Of a DNA stretch of 59,029 nt, positions 45,764-55,696 are shown one piece after another. Every line of letters begins with the position of its first letter. Positions within the stretch are counted from its first letter, which is position 1. Location: the NCBI GenBank assembly GCA_013298545.1, contig JAAFIA010000012.1, positions 1 through 59,029 on the forward strand, read 5' to 3'. A program made the translations under genes and the position numbers. This DNA is from Bacteroidota bacterium. GTDB taxonomy: Bacteria > Bacteroidota > Bacteroidia > Palsa-965. The notes beneath the pieces are model-generated. The model was given only the letters and a program-made list of their open reading frames with translations. It ran no database searches and was not told where the DNA came from.

Positions 45764-45795
45764 TTCAAAAAGAAAAAATTTGCATACCCCTATCC

Positions 45796-48261
45796 CTAAA
45801 CCGGATCAACATCACAAACAATCCGCACTTTCTTAAAATCAGGATTTGCGCGAAACGCGATCAACTCCGCAGCAATCAATTTCCGCGCTTGCGCAATACT
45901 ACTTTCACGCTCAATTTTAAACAAGACATTCATCAAAAACTCATCCCGCACCTTCCCTACTGGCGGAGCTTCCGGCCCAAGCACACGTGTTCCAAAATGT
46001 TTACGCAAAGCCTCCGTAAAATTGCGCGAAGCATAATTCAGCAAATCCACATCTTTACATTTGATCGTAAAACGAATCATCCGATGAAACGGCGGATAGC
46101 GAAACAAACGACGCTCGGTAATTTCATTGGCGTACAATTGATCAAACGCATTCTCGCGCACAATGCGAATCACGGCATGTTCGGGCTGCGCTGTTTGTAC
46201 AACGACCAAGCCTTGCTTCCCGCGCCGCCCCGCGCGCCCCGACACTTGCGCCAACAACTGATACCCGCGCTCCGCCGCACGAAAATCGGGATAACTAAAT
46301 AAACTATCTGCCATCAACACCCCCACCAAAGCCACGTGTGCAAAATCCAAGCCCTTCGTTACCATTTGTGTGCCTACGAGAATATCAATTTTGCGGTTTT
46401 CAAAATCGGAGATGAGTTGTTGCATGCTGTTTTTTCCCCGCGTCGTATCTAAATCCATCCGCGCAATTTTTGCTGACGGGAAAATTAAGGACAACTCCTC
46501 CTCCACTTTCTCTGTTCCAAAACCACGCATCAACAAATCGGTACTGCCACATGCTTCGCATTGCGATGGCGGCGGAGTTGTCCAACCGCAATAATGACAA
46601 CGCAATTGATTGATGTGTTTGTGAAACGTCAAACTCACATCGCAGCGAATGCAATTGGGCACATGTCCACACGTGGCGCATTGCAAGGCTGGCGCGAAGC
46701 CACGCCGATTTTGAAATAAAATTATTTGTTCTCCATTTTTCAAAACCGTTTCCATCTGTTCGATGAGTGGTGTTGAAAAATGACTTTGCATGCGTTTCTT
46801 TTTTGCTTCCTCTTTGATGTCAACAATCAACATTTCGGGAAGCACTGCACCGCCATAACGTTCGGTAAGTAAGGCCAAGCCATACCGACCAGATTGCGCA
46901 TGGTGATACGTTTCTACCGAAGGCGTTGCCGAACCTAAAACCGTTTTTGCTTTGTACCGATGCGCCAAGACCAACGCCGAATCGCGCGCGCTGTAACGCG
47001 GGGCCGGATCGTGTTGTTTGTACGAAGGATCGTGTTCTTCGTCAACAATAATTAACCCCAAATCGTGAAACGGCAAAAACAAGGCTGAACGTGCACCAAT
47101 AATAATTTGTGGGCCGCCTTGCTTTACTTTTTTCCAAACTTCTACACGCTCATGTTCATTGAATCGTGAATGATAGACAAACACTTTTTCGCCAAAATGT
47201 TTTTGCAAACGACCAATCAACTGCGTGGTCAATGCAATTTCGGGAAGGAGAAATAAAGTCTGTTTATTTTCTTTCAGAAATTCGTGAATCAATCGAATAT
47301 ACACTTCTGTTTTACCGCCTGAAGTAACCCCATGCAACAAAACCGTATCAAGCGTTTCAAACTGCTTTTGAATCGTATGCAAAGCATCTTCTTGGTGCGG
47401 ACTCAAAATCACATCGGCAGCAGTAGCAGCGGTTGATTTGAGGCGCGACACTTCTATTTCCTCCGCAATTAAAATTTCTTTTTTGATGAGTGCATTGATG
47501 CCTGAAGCATCGCCTTTGCAAGCTTCTACCAACACCGATTTGCGTACGGGTTGAATTTCTTTTGTTGGAAAACCCGAAACCTGCACAAAGGCCATCAACG
47601 CGGCCAATTGCTTGAAGGCTTTTTTTTCCAACTTATCAAAAAGTGCGCGTAGTTTTTCTTCGTCGCGATAAACCTCAGCAAGTGAAAGCAAGGTTTCTAG
47701 TCGCGGCTTGTAACGCTCCTGCATTTCTTCAAATGTGAGCACAACACCCGCATCAATCAGTTTACGAATAACCGGATAAACGACTTTGCGGTCGAGAATC
47801 TCTCCCGCTTCTTCGAGCGAGATATTTTGACGCACATCCAACGCATCGCACAACAAAAAACAATCGTCGTTTAATTCGCTCCGGTCGCCGGAATATGATG
47901 GATTGAGAATCACGCGTGTTTCGCTGGTAAGACGCAATCCCGTTGGCAGTGCCGCGATCATTACTTCGCCAATATGACAGAGGTAATAATCGCACATCCA
48001 ATCCCAAAAGCCAAGTTGATTTTCGCCAACAACAGGTTCAGTATCGAGAATGGTATCAATGTATTTTGCGGTGTAACGCGGTGCGGTTGTATGGATTTTG
48101 CGCACCAATGCGGCATACAATTTACTTTTCCCAAACTGCACAACCACACGCATACCCGGCTGCAATTCGTCCTGCATCGTTTGTGGAATACGATACGTGA
48201 AAAAATTGGGCAAGGCCAAGGGCAAAATTACATCCGCAAATAAATCAACGCGTTCGGGCAT
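45796..48261 (-). CDS. priA: Primosomal helicase PriA
   Basis: This 821-residue replication-restart helicase has a Walker A GVTSGGKT at 311-318 and DEEH at 407-410. The zinc-binding insertion has eight cysteines at 528, 531, 537, 540, 555, 558, 568 and 571 (CATCGHVPNCIRC, CHYCG, CEACG). The N-terminal DNA-binding domain is intact (FTYRIPQTM). The length is typical. A TATCTTTG -7 box lies 5 bases before the ATG at 48261. Confidence 0.97.
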   Translation of the reverse strand: MPERVDLFADVILPLALPNFFTYRIPQTMQDELQPGMRVVVQFGKSKLYAALVRKIHTTAPRYTAKYIDTILDTEPVVGENQLGFWDWMCDYYLCHIGEVMIAALPTGLRLTSETRVILNPSYSGDRSELNDDCFLLCDALDVRQNISLEEAGEILDRKVVYPVIRKLIDAGVVLTFEEMQERYKPRLETLLSLAEVYRDEEKLRALFDKLEKKAFKQLAALMAFVQVSGFPTKEIQPVRKSVLVEACKGDASGINALIKKEILIAEEIEVSRLKSTAATAADVILSPHQEDALHTIQKQFETLDTVLLHGVTSGGKTEVYIRLIHEFLKENKQTLFLLPEIALTTQLIGRLQKHFGEKVFVYHSRFNEHERVEVWKKVKQGGPQIIIGARSALFLPFHDLGLIIVDEEHDPSYKQHDPAPRYSARDSALVLAHRYKAKTVLGSATPSVETYHHAQSGRYGLALLTERYGGAVLPEMLIVDIKEEAKKKRMQSHFSTPLIEQMETVLKNGEQIILFQNRRGFAPALQCATCGHVPNCIRCDVSLTFHKHINQLRCHYCGWTTPPPSQCEACGSTDLLMRGFGTEKVEEELSLIFPSAKIARMDLDTTRGKNSMQQLISDFENRKIDILVGTQMVTKGLDFAHVALVGVLMADSLFSYPDFRAAERGYQLLAQVSGRAGRRGKQGLVVVQTAQPEHAVIRIVRENAFDQLYANEITERRLFRYPPFHRMIRFTIKCKDVDLLNYASRNFTEALRKHFGTRVLGPEAPPVGKVRDEFLMNVLFKIERESSIAQARKLIAAELIAFRANPDFKKVRIVCDVDPV

Positions 48262-48266
48262 AGGTG

Positions 48267-48274
48267 CAAAGATA
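48267..48274 (-). promoter_or_regulatory. -7 box TATCTTTG of priA, 5 bases before the start codon
   Basis: An exact TAnnTTTG match on the minus strand would put the transcription start at or just before the ATG. No -33 TTTG is seen at the normal distance. Confidence 0.5.
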
Positions 48275-48412
48275 ATCTCAAAGCGGGTGTTTGCTATCGC
48301 AGAGCAGTAGGTAAAATTATCAACTGATTGGTTTCGTTTCAGCCTATAAATGTGGGCAGGCTGTTGTGGTAGGCTTCACTTTTGTATATTAGCCTAAATA
48401 AAAAGCCTCACC

Positions 48413-49588
48413 ATGAAAAAAACAACTACACATTCCCTTCTTTTTACGTTTGCACTGCTTTCGCTTTTGTCGCTGAAACCAGCTTATGCGCAAGTTGCAA
48501 CGCTTTATACATTTAGTCAAGATACCATTCCCTACACACGCATTACAGGAGGAACAGTACTGGCAAACGGAACCGAAGACGATCAAGCATACACCAATAA
48601 CCCTATTGGTTTTACGTTTACATACAACAATACGGCTTATACGAGTTTTGGTGTTTGTCCGAATGGATTTATTATTTTGGGGAATGGAAATCTCGCTACG
48701 AGTTATGCGGCCATTAGCTCTTCAGGAAACGGCAATTTAGTCTCGGCTTTCTGCGCCGATTTGCAATTGGGTTATCGCTTTGTCGGCTCGGCAACCAACA
48801 TGAGCAATACGTTGACCGTTACGGGTGCTACGACAGGCATTTTTGTGGGTGCGAAAATTACGGGGGCGGGTATTCCAAGTAACACAACCGTGGTTAGCAT
48901 TAGTGGTCAAAACATTACCCTGAGTCAGAATGCAACTCAAACAACAAGTGCATTAAATTATACCGCTGGAGGAGAATTGCGTTACGAGACCATCGGAAAT
49001 GCACCCAATCGAATTTGTGTTATTCAATGGAATAGCCTCATGAAATTTGCCGGAATTGGTGATGGTGATTGTTTCAATTTTCAGATTCGTTTGTACGAAA
49101 CTTCAAACAAAATTGAAACGACGTATGATATTATAACGGTTAATGAAAATCAACAGTCGTTTCAGGTTGGTCTGCGTGGAACAACGACTGCCGATTATCA
49201 TTCACGCCAAACAACCAACAACTGGCAAGCAACGACTGCTACTTCCAGCTCAAACGGTGTTTGTATTTTAAACGTACAATCTGTTCCAATTTCTGGTCTC
49301 ACTTATATTTGGACCAATGGCAATGTTGGTGTGCAGGAAACAACAGCAGGAAATTTTACACTTTTCCCTAATCCTTGTCAGCACGTTTGCCAAATTGTAT
49401 TCGAAAAACAAACGGATGTATCTGCTGTAGAAATTTTTTCTGTAACTGGCCAATTGGTATATCAGGAAAACATCTCCGTAACAAGCCATCAACTAACGAT
49501 TGATTTAAACGCTTATGCTTCGGGCATTTATTTTGTGCGAGTTACCACAGCAACAGGAACAAGCACCCAGCGATTACTTGTAAATTAA
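48413..49588 (+). CDS. T9SS-secreted protein, unknown function
   Basis: This 391-residue protein has a signal peptide to about residue 26 (KPAYAQ). A beta-rich domain follows (PIGFTFTYNNTAYTSFGVCPNGFIILGNG). A type A sorting domain covers about the last 75 residues (LFPNPCQHVCQIVFE ... YASGIYFVRVTT ... QRLLVN). The N-terminal domain fits no family I can name. It is a single gene with a weak upstream box (TATATTAG at 48385-48392). Cell-surface or secreted location by inference. Confidence 0.82.
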   Translation: MKKTTTHSLLFTFALLSLLSLKPAYAQVATLYTFSQDTIPYTRITGGTVLANGTEDDQAYTNNPIGFTFTYNNTAYTSFGVCPNGFIILGNGNLATSYAAISSSGNGNLVSAFCADLQLGYRFVGSATNMSNTLTVTGATTGIFVGAKITGAGIPSNTTVVSISGQNITLSQNATQTTSALNYTAGGELRYETIGNAPNRICVIQWNSLMKFAGIGDGDCFNFQIRLYETSNKIETTYDIITVNENQQSFQVGLRGTTTADYHSRQTTNNWQATTATSSSNGVCILNVQSVPISGLTYIWTNGNVGVQETTAGNFTLFPNPCQHVCQIVFEKQTDVSAVEIFSVTGQLVYQENISVTSHQLTIDLNAYASGIYFVRVTTATGTSTQRLLVN

Positions 49589-49609
49589 GAAACGCAAGGA
49601 AAGGCTGCG

Positions 49610-50158
49610 TTATTTCAGGCGCAGCCATTCCTCGCGCGTAATGCGGTAAACGAAAATATCCATCTCATTCCAAACCGTTTGTTTTTCTCGTTTCATGCCA
49701 TTTCGTTCGGCAACAGCTTGTGAAGGGAAATTTTTCGGGTCAATAATTGAAATGATGGAATCGACACTTGTTGTTTGAAATCCATAATCGCGAAACAGTT
49801 TTGCCGCTTCTGTCGCATAACCTTTTCCACAATGCTTACGCAAAAACGAATAGCCAACTTCTAGTTCCAGAACATCATCAACTGTTTGCGCAAGCAAACC
49901 GCATTGCCCCAAAAATTCGTTGGTGTTTTTATCAAGCATCACTTGCAGTCCGTAACGTTTATCCGCATACCGTTGCAAAATTTTATCGATCCAAAGCTGC
50001 GCGCCTTCTGCTGGATTTGGTTTTATGAAAAGCGGAAAAAATTTCGCCGAGTCGGCATCTGCAAAAAAATCGGTCCAAACGGCTAAATCTTCCTGACGCA
50101 AGAAACGTGTTTTCATGCGTTCTGATTCTAGACCATCTTTGTAGATGTATGCTTTCAT
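49610..50158 (-). CDS. GNAT N-acetyltransferase, RimJ/RimL-like
   Basis: This 182-residue protein has the RimJ/RimL-type sequence: LETVGYSFLRKHCGKGYATEAAKL-like motif A (reading ELEVGYSFLRKHCGKGYATEA) and IIDPKNFPSQAVAERNGMKRE at motif B. It acetylates an unknown amine. MKAYIYK at 50158 is preferred over an in-frame ATG seven codons upstream. It is convergent with the T9SS gene, and a GGCTGCG/CGCAGCC hairpin (49603-49609, 49620-49626) sits near the two stops. Confidence 0.85.
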   Translation of the reverse strand: MKAYIYKDGLESERMKTRFLRQEDLAVWTDFFADADSAKFFPLFIKPNPAEGAQLWIDKILQRYADKRYGLQVMLDKNTNEFLGQCGLLAQTVDDVLELEVGYSFLRKHCGKGYATEAAKLFRDYGFQTTSVDSIISIIDPKNFPSQAVAERNGMKREKQTVWNEMDIFVYRITREEWLRLK

Positions 50159-50289
50159 AAAATCTATTTTATCGGGCAAAAATAAGATTTCTTTTTTCGG
50201 TCAATGATAAATACGAATAAGCACACCAAGAAATTAGCGTTACTTGGACGAGTTGGAGAGCTGACTTTTTTTCACATTTCTCTGCGCAG

Positions 50290-50360
50290 ACATGAGACCG
50301 AAGCCGCTGAATTTAAGTTTGGGATTTGAAATTTGGAATTTGAGATTTAGAATTTGTAAT
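50290..50360. repeat. Modular intergenic repeat (GACATGAGAC, then GGAATTTGAGATTTAG units)
   Basis: A GACATGAGAC start is followed by TTTGGGATTTGAAATTTGG-type units, the same modules as at 10185 and 36408. In frame with the WD40 gene it yields a false N-terminal extension. Confidence 0.7.
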
Positions 50361-50363
50361 ACT

Positions 50364-50371
50364 TACCTTTG
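50364..50371 (+). promoter_or_regulatory. -7 box TACCTTTG of WD40 gene, 4 bases before GTG start
   Basis: An exact TAnnTTTG match; the GTG start codon follows at 50376, so the transcript would be nearly leaderless. Confidence 0.55.
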
Positions 50372-50375
50372 CGTT

Positions 50376-51284
50376 GTGTCTATTCAAGTTTCCCTACAAC
50401 ATACATTTACAGGCCATGCCGGACCGATCTATACGCTTGCTAATGGCGTAGCCTCAGATCTGATTTTGAGTGGTAGTGGTGATCGCATTTTAGCAGCGTG
50501 GCATTTAGAAAATTTGGAACAAGAAAAATTTGCGGCGCAATTTCCTTCTCCAGTTTATTCCATGCTTGTTGTTCCTACACATAACGCGCTACTTGTTGGC
50601 ACAGGTCTTGGAACATTGCATTGGATTGACTTAACGAAACGCGAAGAAATTCAAGCATTTGCCATACATAGCAGCACCATCTTTGCGCTTGTCTATTCAC
50701 CTGCACACGATTTGTTGTTTTCCTCCGGCGCAGCAGGTGAACTTGTGTGTATGCGCCTGAGCGATAAACAACTTGTGTTGAAACAAAAATTATGTGCAGA
50801 AAAAGTGCGTGGCTTGGCTGTTCATCCCGATCAGTCGCGCTTGGCGGTGGCTTGCGGCGATGGAACCATACGCATCATCGAATTGCCTTCGTTGTGTCAA
50901 GTACATGCTTTCGCAGCCCATCGCTTATCGGCCAATTGTGTTTGCTGGCATCCACATGGCAATTATTTACTCAGCGGTGGACGCGATGCGCATTTGAATG
51001 TGTGGGATGGGTTGACGCTGCAACAAGTAAAATCTATTCCAGCACACAATTACGCGCTATACAGCATCGTCTTTCAACCCGAAGGAAAACTTTTTGCAAC
51101 AGCAAGCCGCGATAAAACGGTCAAAATTTGGAATGCCGACACGGTTGATTTTTTACTGCGCATCAACAAAGAAAATTTTTCTGGACATACGCATTCTGTT
51201 AACACCCTTCACTGGCCTAACAAGGAACAACTGATTTCTGCTGGAGACGATCGCGCCATCCGTGTCTGGAAAATTTTGTCGTAA
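50376..51284 (+). CDS. WD40-repeat protein
   Basis: This 302-residue protein consists of seven WD-type blades, each ending in W-x-L/V (SGSGDRILAAWHLE, SGGRDAHLNVWDGL, TASRDKTVKIWNAD, SAGDDRAIRVWKIL). It is a cytoplasmic beta-propeller scaffold and has no signal peptide. The GTG at 50376 is chosen: an ATG further upstream in frame (50292) would translate the low-complexity repeat, and a -7 box directly precedes the GTG. The partner is not known. Confidence 0.86.
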   Translation: MSIQVSLQHTFTGHAGPIYTLANGVASDLILSGSGDRILAAWHLENLEQEKFAAQFPSPVYSMLVVPTHNALLVGTGLGTLHWIDLTKREEIQAFAIHSSTIFALVYSPAHDLLFSSGAAGELVCMRLSDKQLVLKQKLCAEKVRGLAVHPDQSRLAVACGDGTIRIIELPSLCQVHAFAAHRLSANCVCWHPHGNYLLSGGRDAHLNVWDGLTLQQVKSIPAHNYALYSIVFQPEGKLFATASRDKTVKIWNADTVDFLLRINKENFSGHTHSVNTLHWPNKEQLISAGDDRAIRVWKILS

Positions 51285-51288
51285 AGGC

Positions 51289-52092
51289 TTAAACCGGCTT
51301 ACGCATTTTGATGCCGTAAACCAATGGGATTTTTCCGGCCAGTTTTTCAAAACGCCAGTACCCATCTAAATCTTGCACCATACCCGGAAAACAATTGTAG
51401 GGCGATCCATCCCATTCTTCAAACTGCTCCAAAACCAAACCCGCTTGAAGCAAGGCGTTCAGAATTTCGGAAAACGGATGATTCCAACCATATTCTTTTT
51501 GGGGAAGCAAATTGCCATCTGTTGAAGCATAACTTCCCGTTTGTTCCGAAACAATGGTCTCGCGGTTGAAATAGGAATAATGAATGTGCGAGTAGGTATC
51601 ATCGAGCATCCACATCACGGGATGAAAATCAACGATGCAGAATGTTCCCCCCGCGCGCAAATGCCTCGCCACCACTTCGGCCCAAGGCTTTAAATCGGGC
51701 AACCAACCAATGGTGCCATACGAAGTGAAAACCACATCAAAACGTTCTGGCAAAAGCAAATCATACACATTGCAACATTCAAATCGCGCTTCGAGGCCCA
51801 ATTCATCGCGCAAATTTTCTGCAGCAGCAATGGCCTCATCCGAAAAATCAACTCCTGTTACCCGTGCCCCTTCACGCGCAAACGAAAGCGTGTCTTGCCC
51901 AAAATGACATTGCAAATGCAAAATCGATTTTCCTGCAAAATCGCCAAGCATATCGCGTTCATACGCATTGAGTGAACTTGCTCCTTGCTTAAATGCTTCG
52001 AGGTTATAAAACTCCGATTTCAAGTGCGCATTCACTCGACTATTCCACAGCGCTTGATTGGCGGTAAATTCTTCGAGGTGTAAATGATCCAT
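51289..52092 (-). CDS. Class I SAM-dependent methyltransferase
   Basis: This 267-residue protein has motif I ILHLQCHFGQDTLSFA (SAM-binding Gly loop with a QCHFGQD variant). The acidic position of motif II is VTGVDFSDEAI, and motif IV-like VFTSYGTIGWL follows. The acceptor is unknown. It is convergent with the WD40 gene, with only 4 bases between stops. Confidence 0.88.
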   Translation of the reverse strand: MDHLHLEEFTANQALWNSRVNAHLKSEFYNLEAFKQGASSLNAYERDMLGDFAGKSILHLQCHFGQDTLSFAREGARVTGVDFSDEAIAAAENLRDELGLEARFECCNVYDLLLPERFDVVFTSYGTIGWLPDLKPWAEVVARHLRAGGTFCIVDFHPVMWMLDDTYSHIHYSYFNRETIVSEQTGSYASTDGNLLPQKEYGWNHPFSEILNALLQAGLVLEQFEEWDGSPYNCFPGMVQDLDGYWRFEKLAGKIPLVYGIKMRKPV

Positions 52093-52121
52093 TTTTTTAT
52101 TAAAATATTTTTTCCTTGTGT

Positions 52122-54635
52122 TTAATTCACAATCAAATGACGTGAACTTTTTGTATCGCCTTGCAAAACAGTAACCGTATAGAACCCTTTTGCAAGCCCT
52201 GAAATATCCAGTTGCAGAGCATTTCCAGATGTTCCATTTTGATTCATCTGCAAAACGGTTTCACCCAATACATTGCTAACAATAACTTGAACTGGCTCAG
52301 TTGATGCCGAACTGTATTGGATGTTTACAGTTTGCGAAGCAGGATTTGGAAACAAGTGAAAATCGTTTTGAGCAAATGTTGGTTGTGTTGTTCCCAAGGG
52401 ATCTGTCAAATCAACTTCCCAAATACCACGTCCATAAGTTGCCGCTCGGAGTTTGCGTGTTGGGTAATAAATTCCCAAATCGGTAACCGAGGTGTATGGA
52501 AGTCCATTGCTGTATGCTTGCCATGTATTCGTCAATGTATCGCGTGTATATACGCCAGCATCTGTTCCCACATAAAGTAAGTTGGCGCTTCCGGTTTCTA
52601 GAATGCAGGTATTTACTGGCGAATTGGGAAGACCAGTTGAGATGTTTGTCCAACTCGTTCCACCATTGATAGAATGATACATTTTTGATGTTGCCGTATA
52701 GCCTCCACGTGAAATCCAAATTTCTTGTGGATTGGTTGGATGAATCACAATCGACGTGATGTCCATGGTTCCGGGAATTGTTACGGTTGACCAAGAACCA
52801 CCGAGGTTAGTTGTTTTGTAAAGGTCATTTCCTTCCGACACAAAAATGGTATTTGGATCAGATGGCGCTACGGCAAGTTGATCGAGTGTTGCACCTGTTC
52901 CTGTGATATTGGAACTCAATTGTGTCCATGTTTGGCCGCGATCTGTTGTACGCCAAACATCATCGTATCCGACAACGAGTGTATTGCTATTTGACGGATC
53001 AATCATATACGGTGTAACCCAACTACCGCTTGGTAATCCGCCTGGAATGTTAGCACTAATTTCGTAATACACATCGTTTGTCCAACGATCTTGCGAACGG
53101 TATAATTTTCCATTGACGTACGTTGTATAAATCACATCGTCATCTGTCGGATCAATGGCTACTTCCATCGCATCGCCGCCATTAATAGCGCGCCACAAGC
53201 CATTGCTCATGCGTAAACGTCCGCCATTGTCTTGTGTGCCGCCCAACATCATCATCGGATCGAGTTGCGATACGGCAATTTTGTAAAACTGCGTAATGAT
53301 CAATCCATTGGAAAGTTCAACCCAATTGGTCGAGGTTTCTGAATAGCTATAAACGCCACCATCGTTGCAGAAATACAAGACATCGGGATTGAGTGGATGT
53401 GCAGCAACATTGTGTTGATCGGCGTGAACTTCGTCGTAAGGTGGATTGTTGTACCAATAGGTAATCATGTTCCAGTTTGCACCACCATTGGTTGATTGGT
53501 AAACATAAACATAGCCGCAATAAATTTTATTCTGATCGGTTGGTGAAATGTAGAGGATAGCGGTTTCGGGACAATCGGAAACATAATTCAAGTTTGCGCC
53601 ATAATTGGTTGAAACATAAAACGGTTTTGATCCTGAAGAACATTGTACTGCCAATTTTGCAGGATTGGCAGGTGTTACGGCCAATCGAATCCAATTGTAA
53701 TTCATATTCAATGCAGAAAGTGTTGACCAGTTTACGCCACCGTCGGTAGAACGAAAGACTTCGCTCGATCCCCAATAATCATGCAAAGCGGCATACACAT
53801 TCGAAGAATTTGGTTCCATTTCCACATCGGAATAATATCCTGCGCGCGCAACAGCCCAAGTTGCTCCACCATTGCTCGTTTTATACAAACCAGCACTCGT
53901 AGCCGCATAAATTATTTGCGGATTGTTTGGATCCATAACCATATTGGAGATAGCGTTGCCTTGTGTCAATTGCCAAGACAAACCAGTTGGTGCCCAAGTA
54001 GCGCCGCCATCGGTACTTTTATAAATTCCTAAACTTCTGTTCCACCAACCAATGTGATCGCCAACGGAGATATAAATTGTATTTGGATTGGATGGATCGA
54101 CTAAGCAACTACCGACACTAACATAAGGCAAAGCATCTGTTAAAGGAGTCCATGTTTGGCCGCCGTCTGTTGTTTTCCAGAGACCGCCAATGGGTGCGCC
54201 TACATAAAATAAATTGGCATTGGTAGGATGAAAAGCAATGCACGTTGTACGTCCCATACCGTTGTAACCGCCAGTAGATGAAGTTTGCGAAATATTGGTC
54301 CAATTTCCGGCCATTTGCGAACGTTGGTTTTCGCGGGTGGCATCGTGCTCGGCTTTCAAGGCTTCGAGATCGGGGAAGTTTCCATTTTCATCGACACGCG
54401 ATTGCCAATACCATTTCCAGCGTTGGTAAGCGCGGTACTCGTTATCTTCAAACGGAGGAGCAGGATGTTGAACTGCAACAGGGCCGTTTTGCTGTGGCGA
54501 AAAATAAGCTTCGGCCTTGGCACAAATCTGAAAGAAATTATCGTTAGGTGTAATACCGATCCGTTGTTGATAATCCTGTGCTAAAGCAGGAAAAGCAAAC
54601 AAGCAGCAAATCAAAAGTTGAGCGATTTTTTTCAT
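52122..54635 (-). CDS. T9SS-secreted BNR/sortilin-like beta-propeller protein
   Basis: This 837-residue protein has a signal peptide (ALAQ, residue 19). It then has about eight Asp-box-like repeats with S/T-x-D/N-G-G-x-x-W (TTDGGQTW, STDGGATW, STDGGVNW, STNGGANW, TTDRGQTW, SINGGTSW). This is the fold of sialidases and VPS10 propellers, but no sialidase catalytic Arg triad could be identified, so an adhesin or scaffold is as likely. The last 80 residues are a T9SS sorting domain (LFPNPASQTVNIQ ... GFYTVTVLQGD ... HLIVN). Confidence 0.87.
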   Translation of the reverse strand: MKKIAQLLICCLFAFPALAQDYQQRIGITPNDNFFQICAKAEAYFSPQQNGPVAVQHPAPPFEDNEYRAYQRWKWYWQSRVDENGNFPDLEALKAEHDATRENQRSQMAGNWTNISQTSSTGGYNGMGRTTCIAFHPTNANLFYVGAPIGGLWKTTDGGQTWTPLTDALPYVSVGSCLVDPSNPNTIYISVGDHIGWWNRSLGIYKSTDGGATWAPTGLSWQLTQGNAISNMVMDPNNPQIIYAATSAGLYKTSNGGATWAVARAGYYSDVEMEPNSSNVYAALHDYWGSSEVFRSTDGGVNWSTLSALNMNYNWIRLAVTPANPAKLAVQCSSGSKPFYVSTNYGANLNYVSDCPETAILYISPTDQNKIYCGYVYVYQSTNGGANWNMITYWYNNPPYDEVHADQHNVAAHPLNPDVLYFCNDGGVYSYSETSTNWVELSNGLIITQFYKIAVSQLDPMMMLGGTQDNGGRLRMSNGLWRAINGGDAMEVAIDPTDDDVIYTTYVNGKLYRSQDRWTNDVYYEISANIPGGLPSGSWVTPYMIDPSNSNTLVVGYDDVWRTTDRGQTWTQLSSNITGTGATLDQLAVAPSDPNTIFVSEGNDLYKTTNLGGSWSTVTIPGTMDITSIVIHPTNPQEIWISRGGYTATSKMYHSINGGTSWTNISTGLPNSPVNTCILETGSANLLYVGTDAGVYTRDTLTNTWQAYSNGLPYTSVTDLGIYYPTRKLRAATYGRGIWEVDLTDPLGTTQPTFAQNDFHLFPNPASQTVNIQYSSASTEPVQVIVSNVLGETVLQMNQNGTSGNALQLDISGLAKGFYTVTVLQGDTKSSRHLIVN

Positions 54636-54747
54636 GTTTCGAAAGTAGCAAAAACAAAACAGCTTTTGTCAGCAAACGGTCAAAATACTTCTCGCTCAAT
54701 TTTCATAAAAAATACGCTGCGTTGGTATTTCAAAACAAGGCATTGCT

Positions 54748-54755
54748 TAAGTTTG
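54748..54755 (+). promoter_or_regulatory. -7 box TAAGTTTG of CPBP operon
   Basis: An exact TAnnTTTG match lies 14 bases before the GTG at 54770, supporting that start. Confidence 0.5.
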
Positions 54756-54769
54756 AACAAAATCGGTTT

Positions 54770-55696
54770 GTGAAAAAACTCATTCATGACATACGGGTGT
54801 ATGCACGCGAAGAAGTGAACCTGTTGCACTTGGCCTTGTGCCTTGTTGCGATAACAGCTTCGCTATTTTGGGTGTATGGATCGGGGCCAAAATTTCACTT
54901 TACAGGTGCCGCAAGTGCCGATGGATTTCCTTTTCTCCGCAATGTGTTGGTATATGGCGCTGCTTTTCTCCTTCCGCTAGCCTTTTATTTCATCACCCAA
55001 CAACATCGCGAAGCCATTCGTCAACCCGCTCTTTGGGGAATGGCCATTTTTGCTGTGCTTGTTTTTTCGTACAAAGTGTATTGCAACACACACAAAATTT
55101 GGATTCGCGAACACATGGATGGCAGCGAAGCTATTTTCTGGCAACGGGTTGTGGGCAATCTCGGTTCTTTTGTGTTGCTCGTTGTTCCTGTTTTCGTGTA
55201 TTGGTTCTTGAATGATCGCAAGCAGCAAGCGTTTTATGGTTTATCGGCAAAAACGTTTGATGTAAAACCGTATTTGATCATTCTTGCCATCATGTTGCCC
55301 TTGGTCATTTTAGCTGCAACACAGGCCGATTTTTTAAAACAATATCCGAAAGTAAACAGTGTCTTGCGGCTAGCGAAAATTGAAGAAAACCGTTTTGGTT
55401 ATGGCGCCTTGTTTGAATTGTCTTATGGATTAGATTTCATAGCTACTGAAATTTTCTTCCGTGGATTTTTAGTGCTGGCGTTTGCACAACGTATCGGGCG
55501 CGGAATCATTCTGCCGATGGCGGTTTTCTATGTGGCCATTCATTTTGGCAAACCGCTTGGTGAGTGCATCAGTTCTTTTTTTGGTGGAGCTTTGCTGGGC
55601 ATTTTTGCCTACGAAACGCGTTCTATTTGGGGCGGTGTGCTGGTGCATCTGGGCATTGCTTGGATGATGGAATTGATTGGAGGACTGATGCGATGA
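54770..55696 (+). CDS. CPBP family intramembrane metalloprotease
   Basis: This 308-residue protein has about eight membrane segments and a CPBP/Abi core: E-x3-R in ATEIFFRGF, then H in VAIHFGKPLGE, then GGVLVHLGIAW. These correspond to the EExxxR, FxxxH and HxxxN/D motifs of CAAX-protease-like enzymes; the first Glu of the usual EE pair is replaced by Thr. The GTG at 54770 is chosen because a -7 box precedes it and the upstream in-frame stretch runs into the neighbouring gene. It overlaps the TatD gene by ATGA. Confidence 0.8.
   Translation: MKKLIHDIRVYAREEVNLLHLALCLVAITASLFWVYGSGPKFHFTGAASADGFPFLRNVLVYGAAFLLPLAFYFITQQHREAIRQPALWGMAIFAVLVFSYKVYCNTHKIWIREHMDGSEAIFWQRVVGNLGSFVLLVVPVFVYWFLNDRKQQAFYGLSAKTFDVKPYLIILAIMLPLVILAATQADFLKQYPKVNSVLRLAKIEENRFGYGALFELSYGLDFIATEIFFRGFLVLAFAQRIGRGIILPMAVFYVAIHFGKPLGECISSFFGGALLGIFAYETRSIWGGVLVHLGIAWMMELIGGLMR

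Noticed and set aside
50292-50375. Upstream ATG for the WD40 protein
   Set aside because: The 28 codons derive from a low-complexity repeat, and a -7 box lies inside the supposed coding region.
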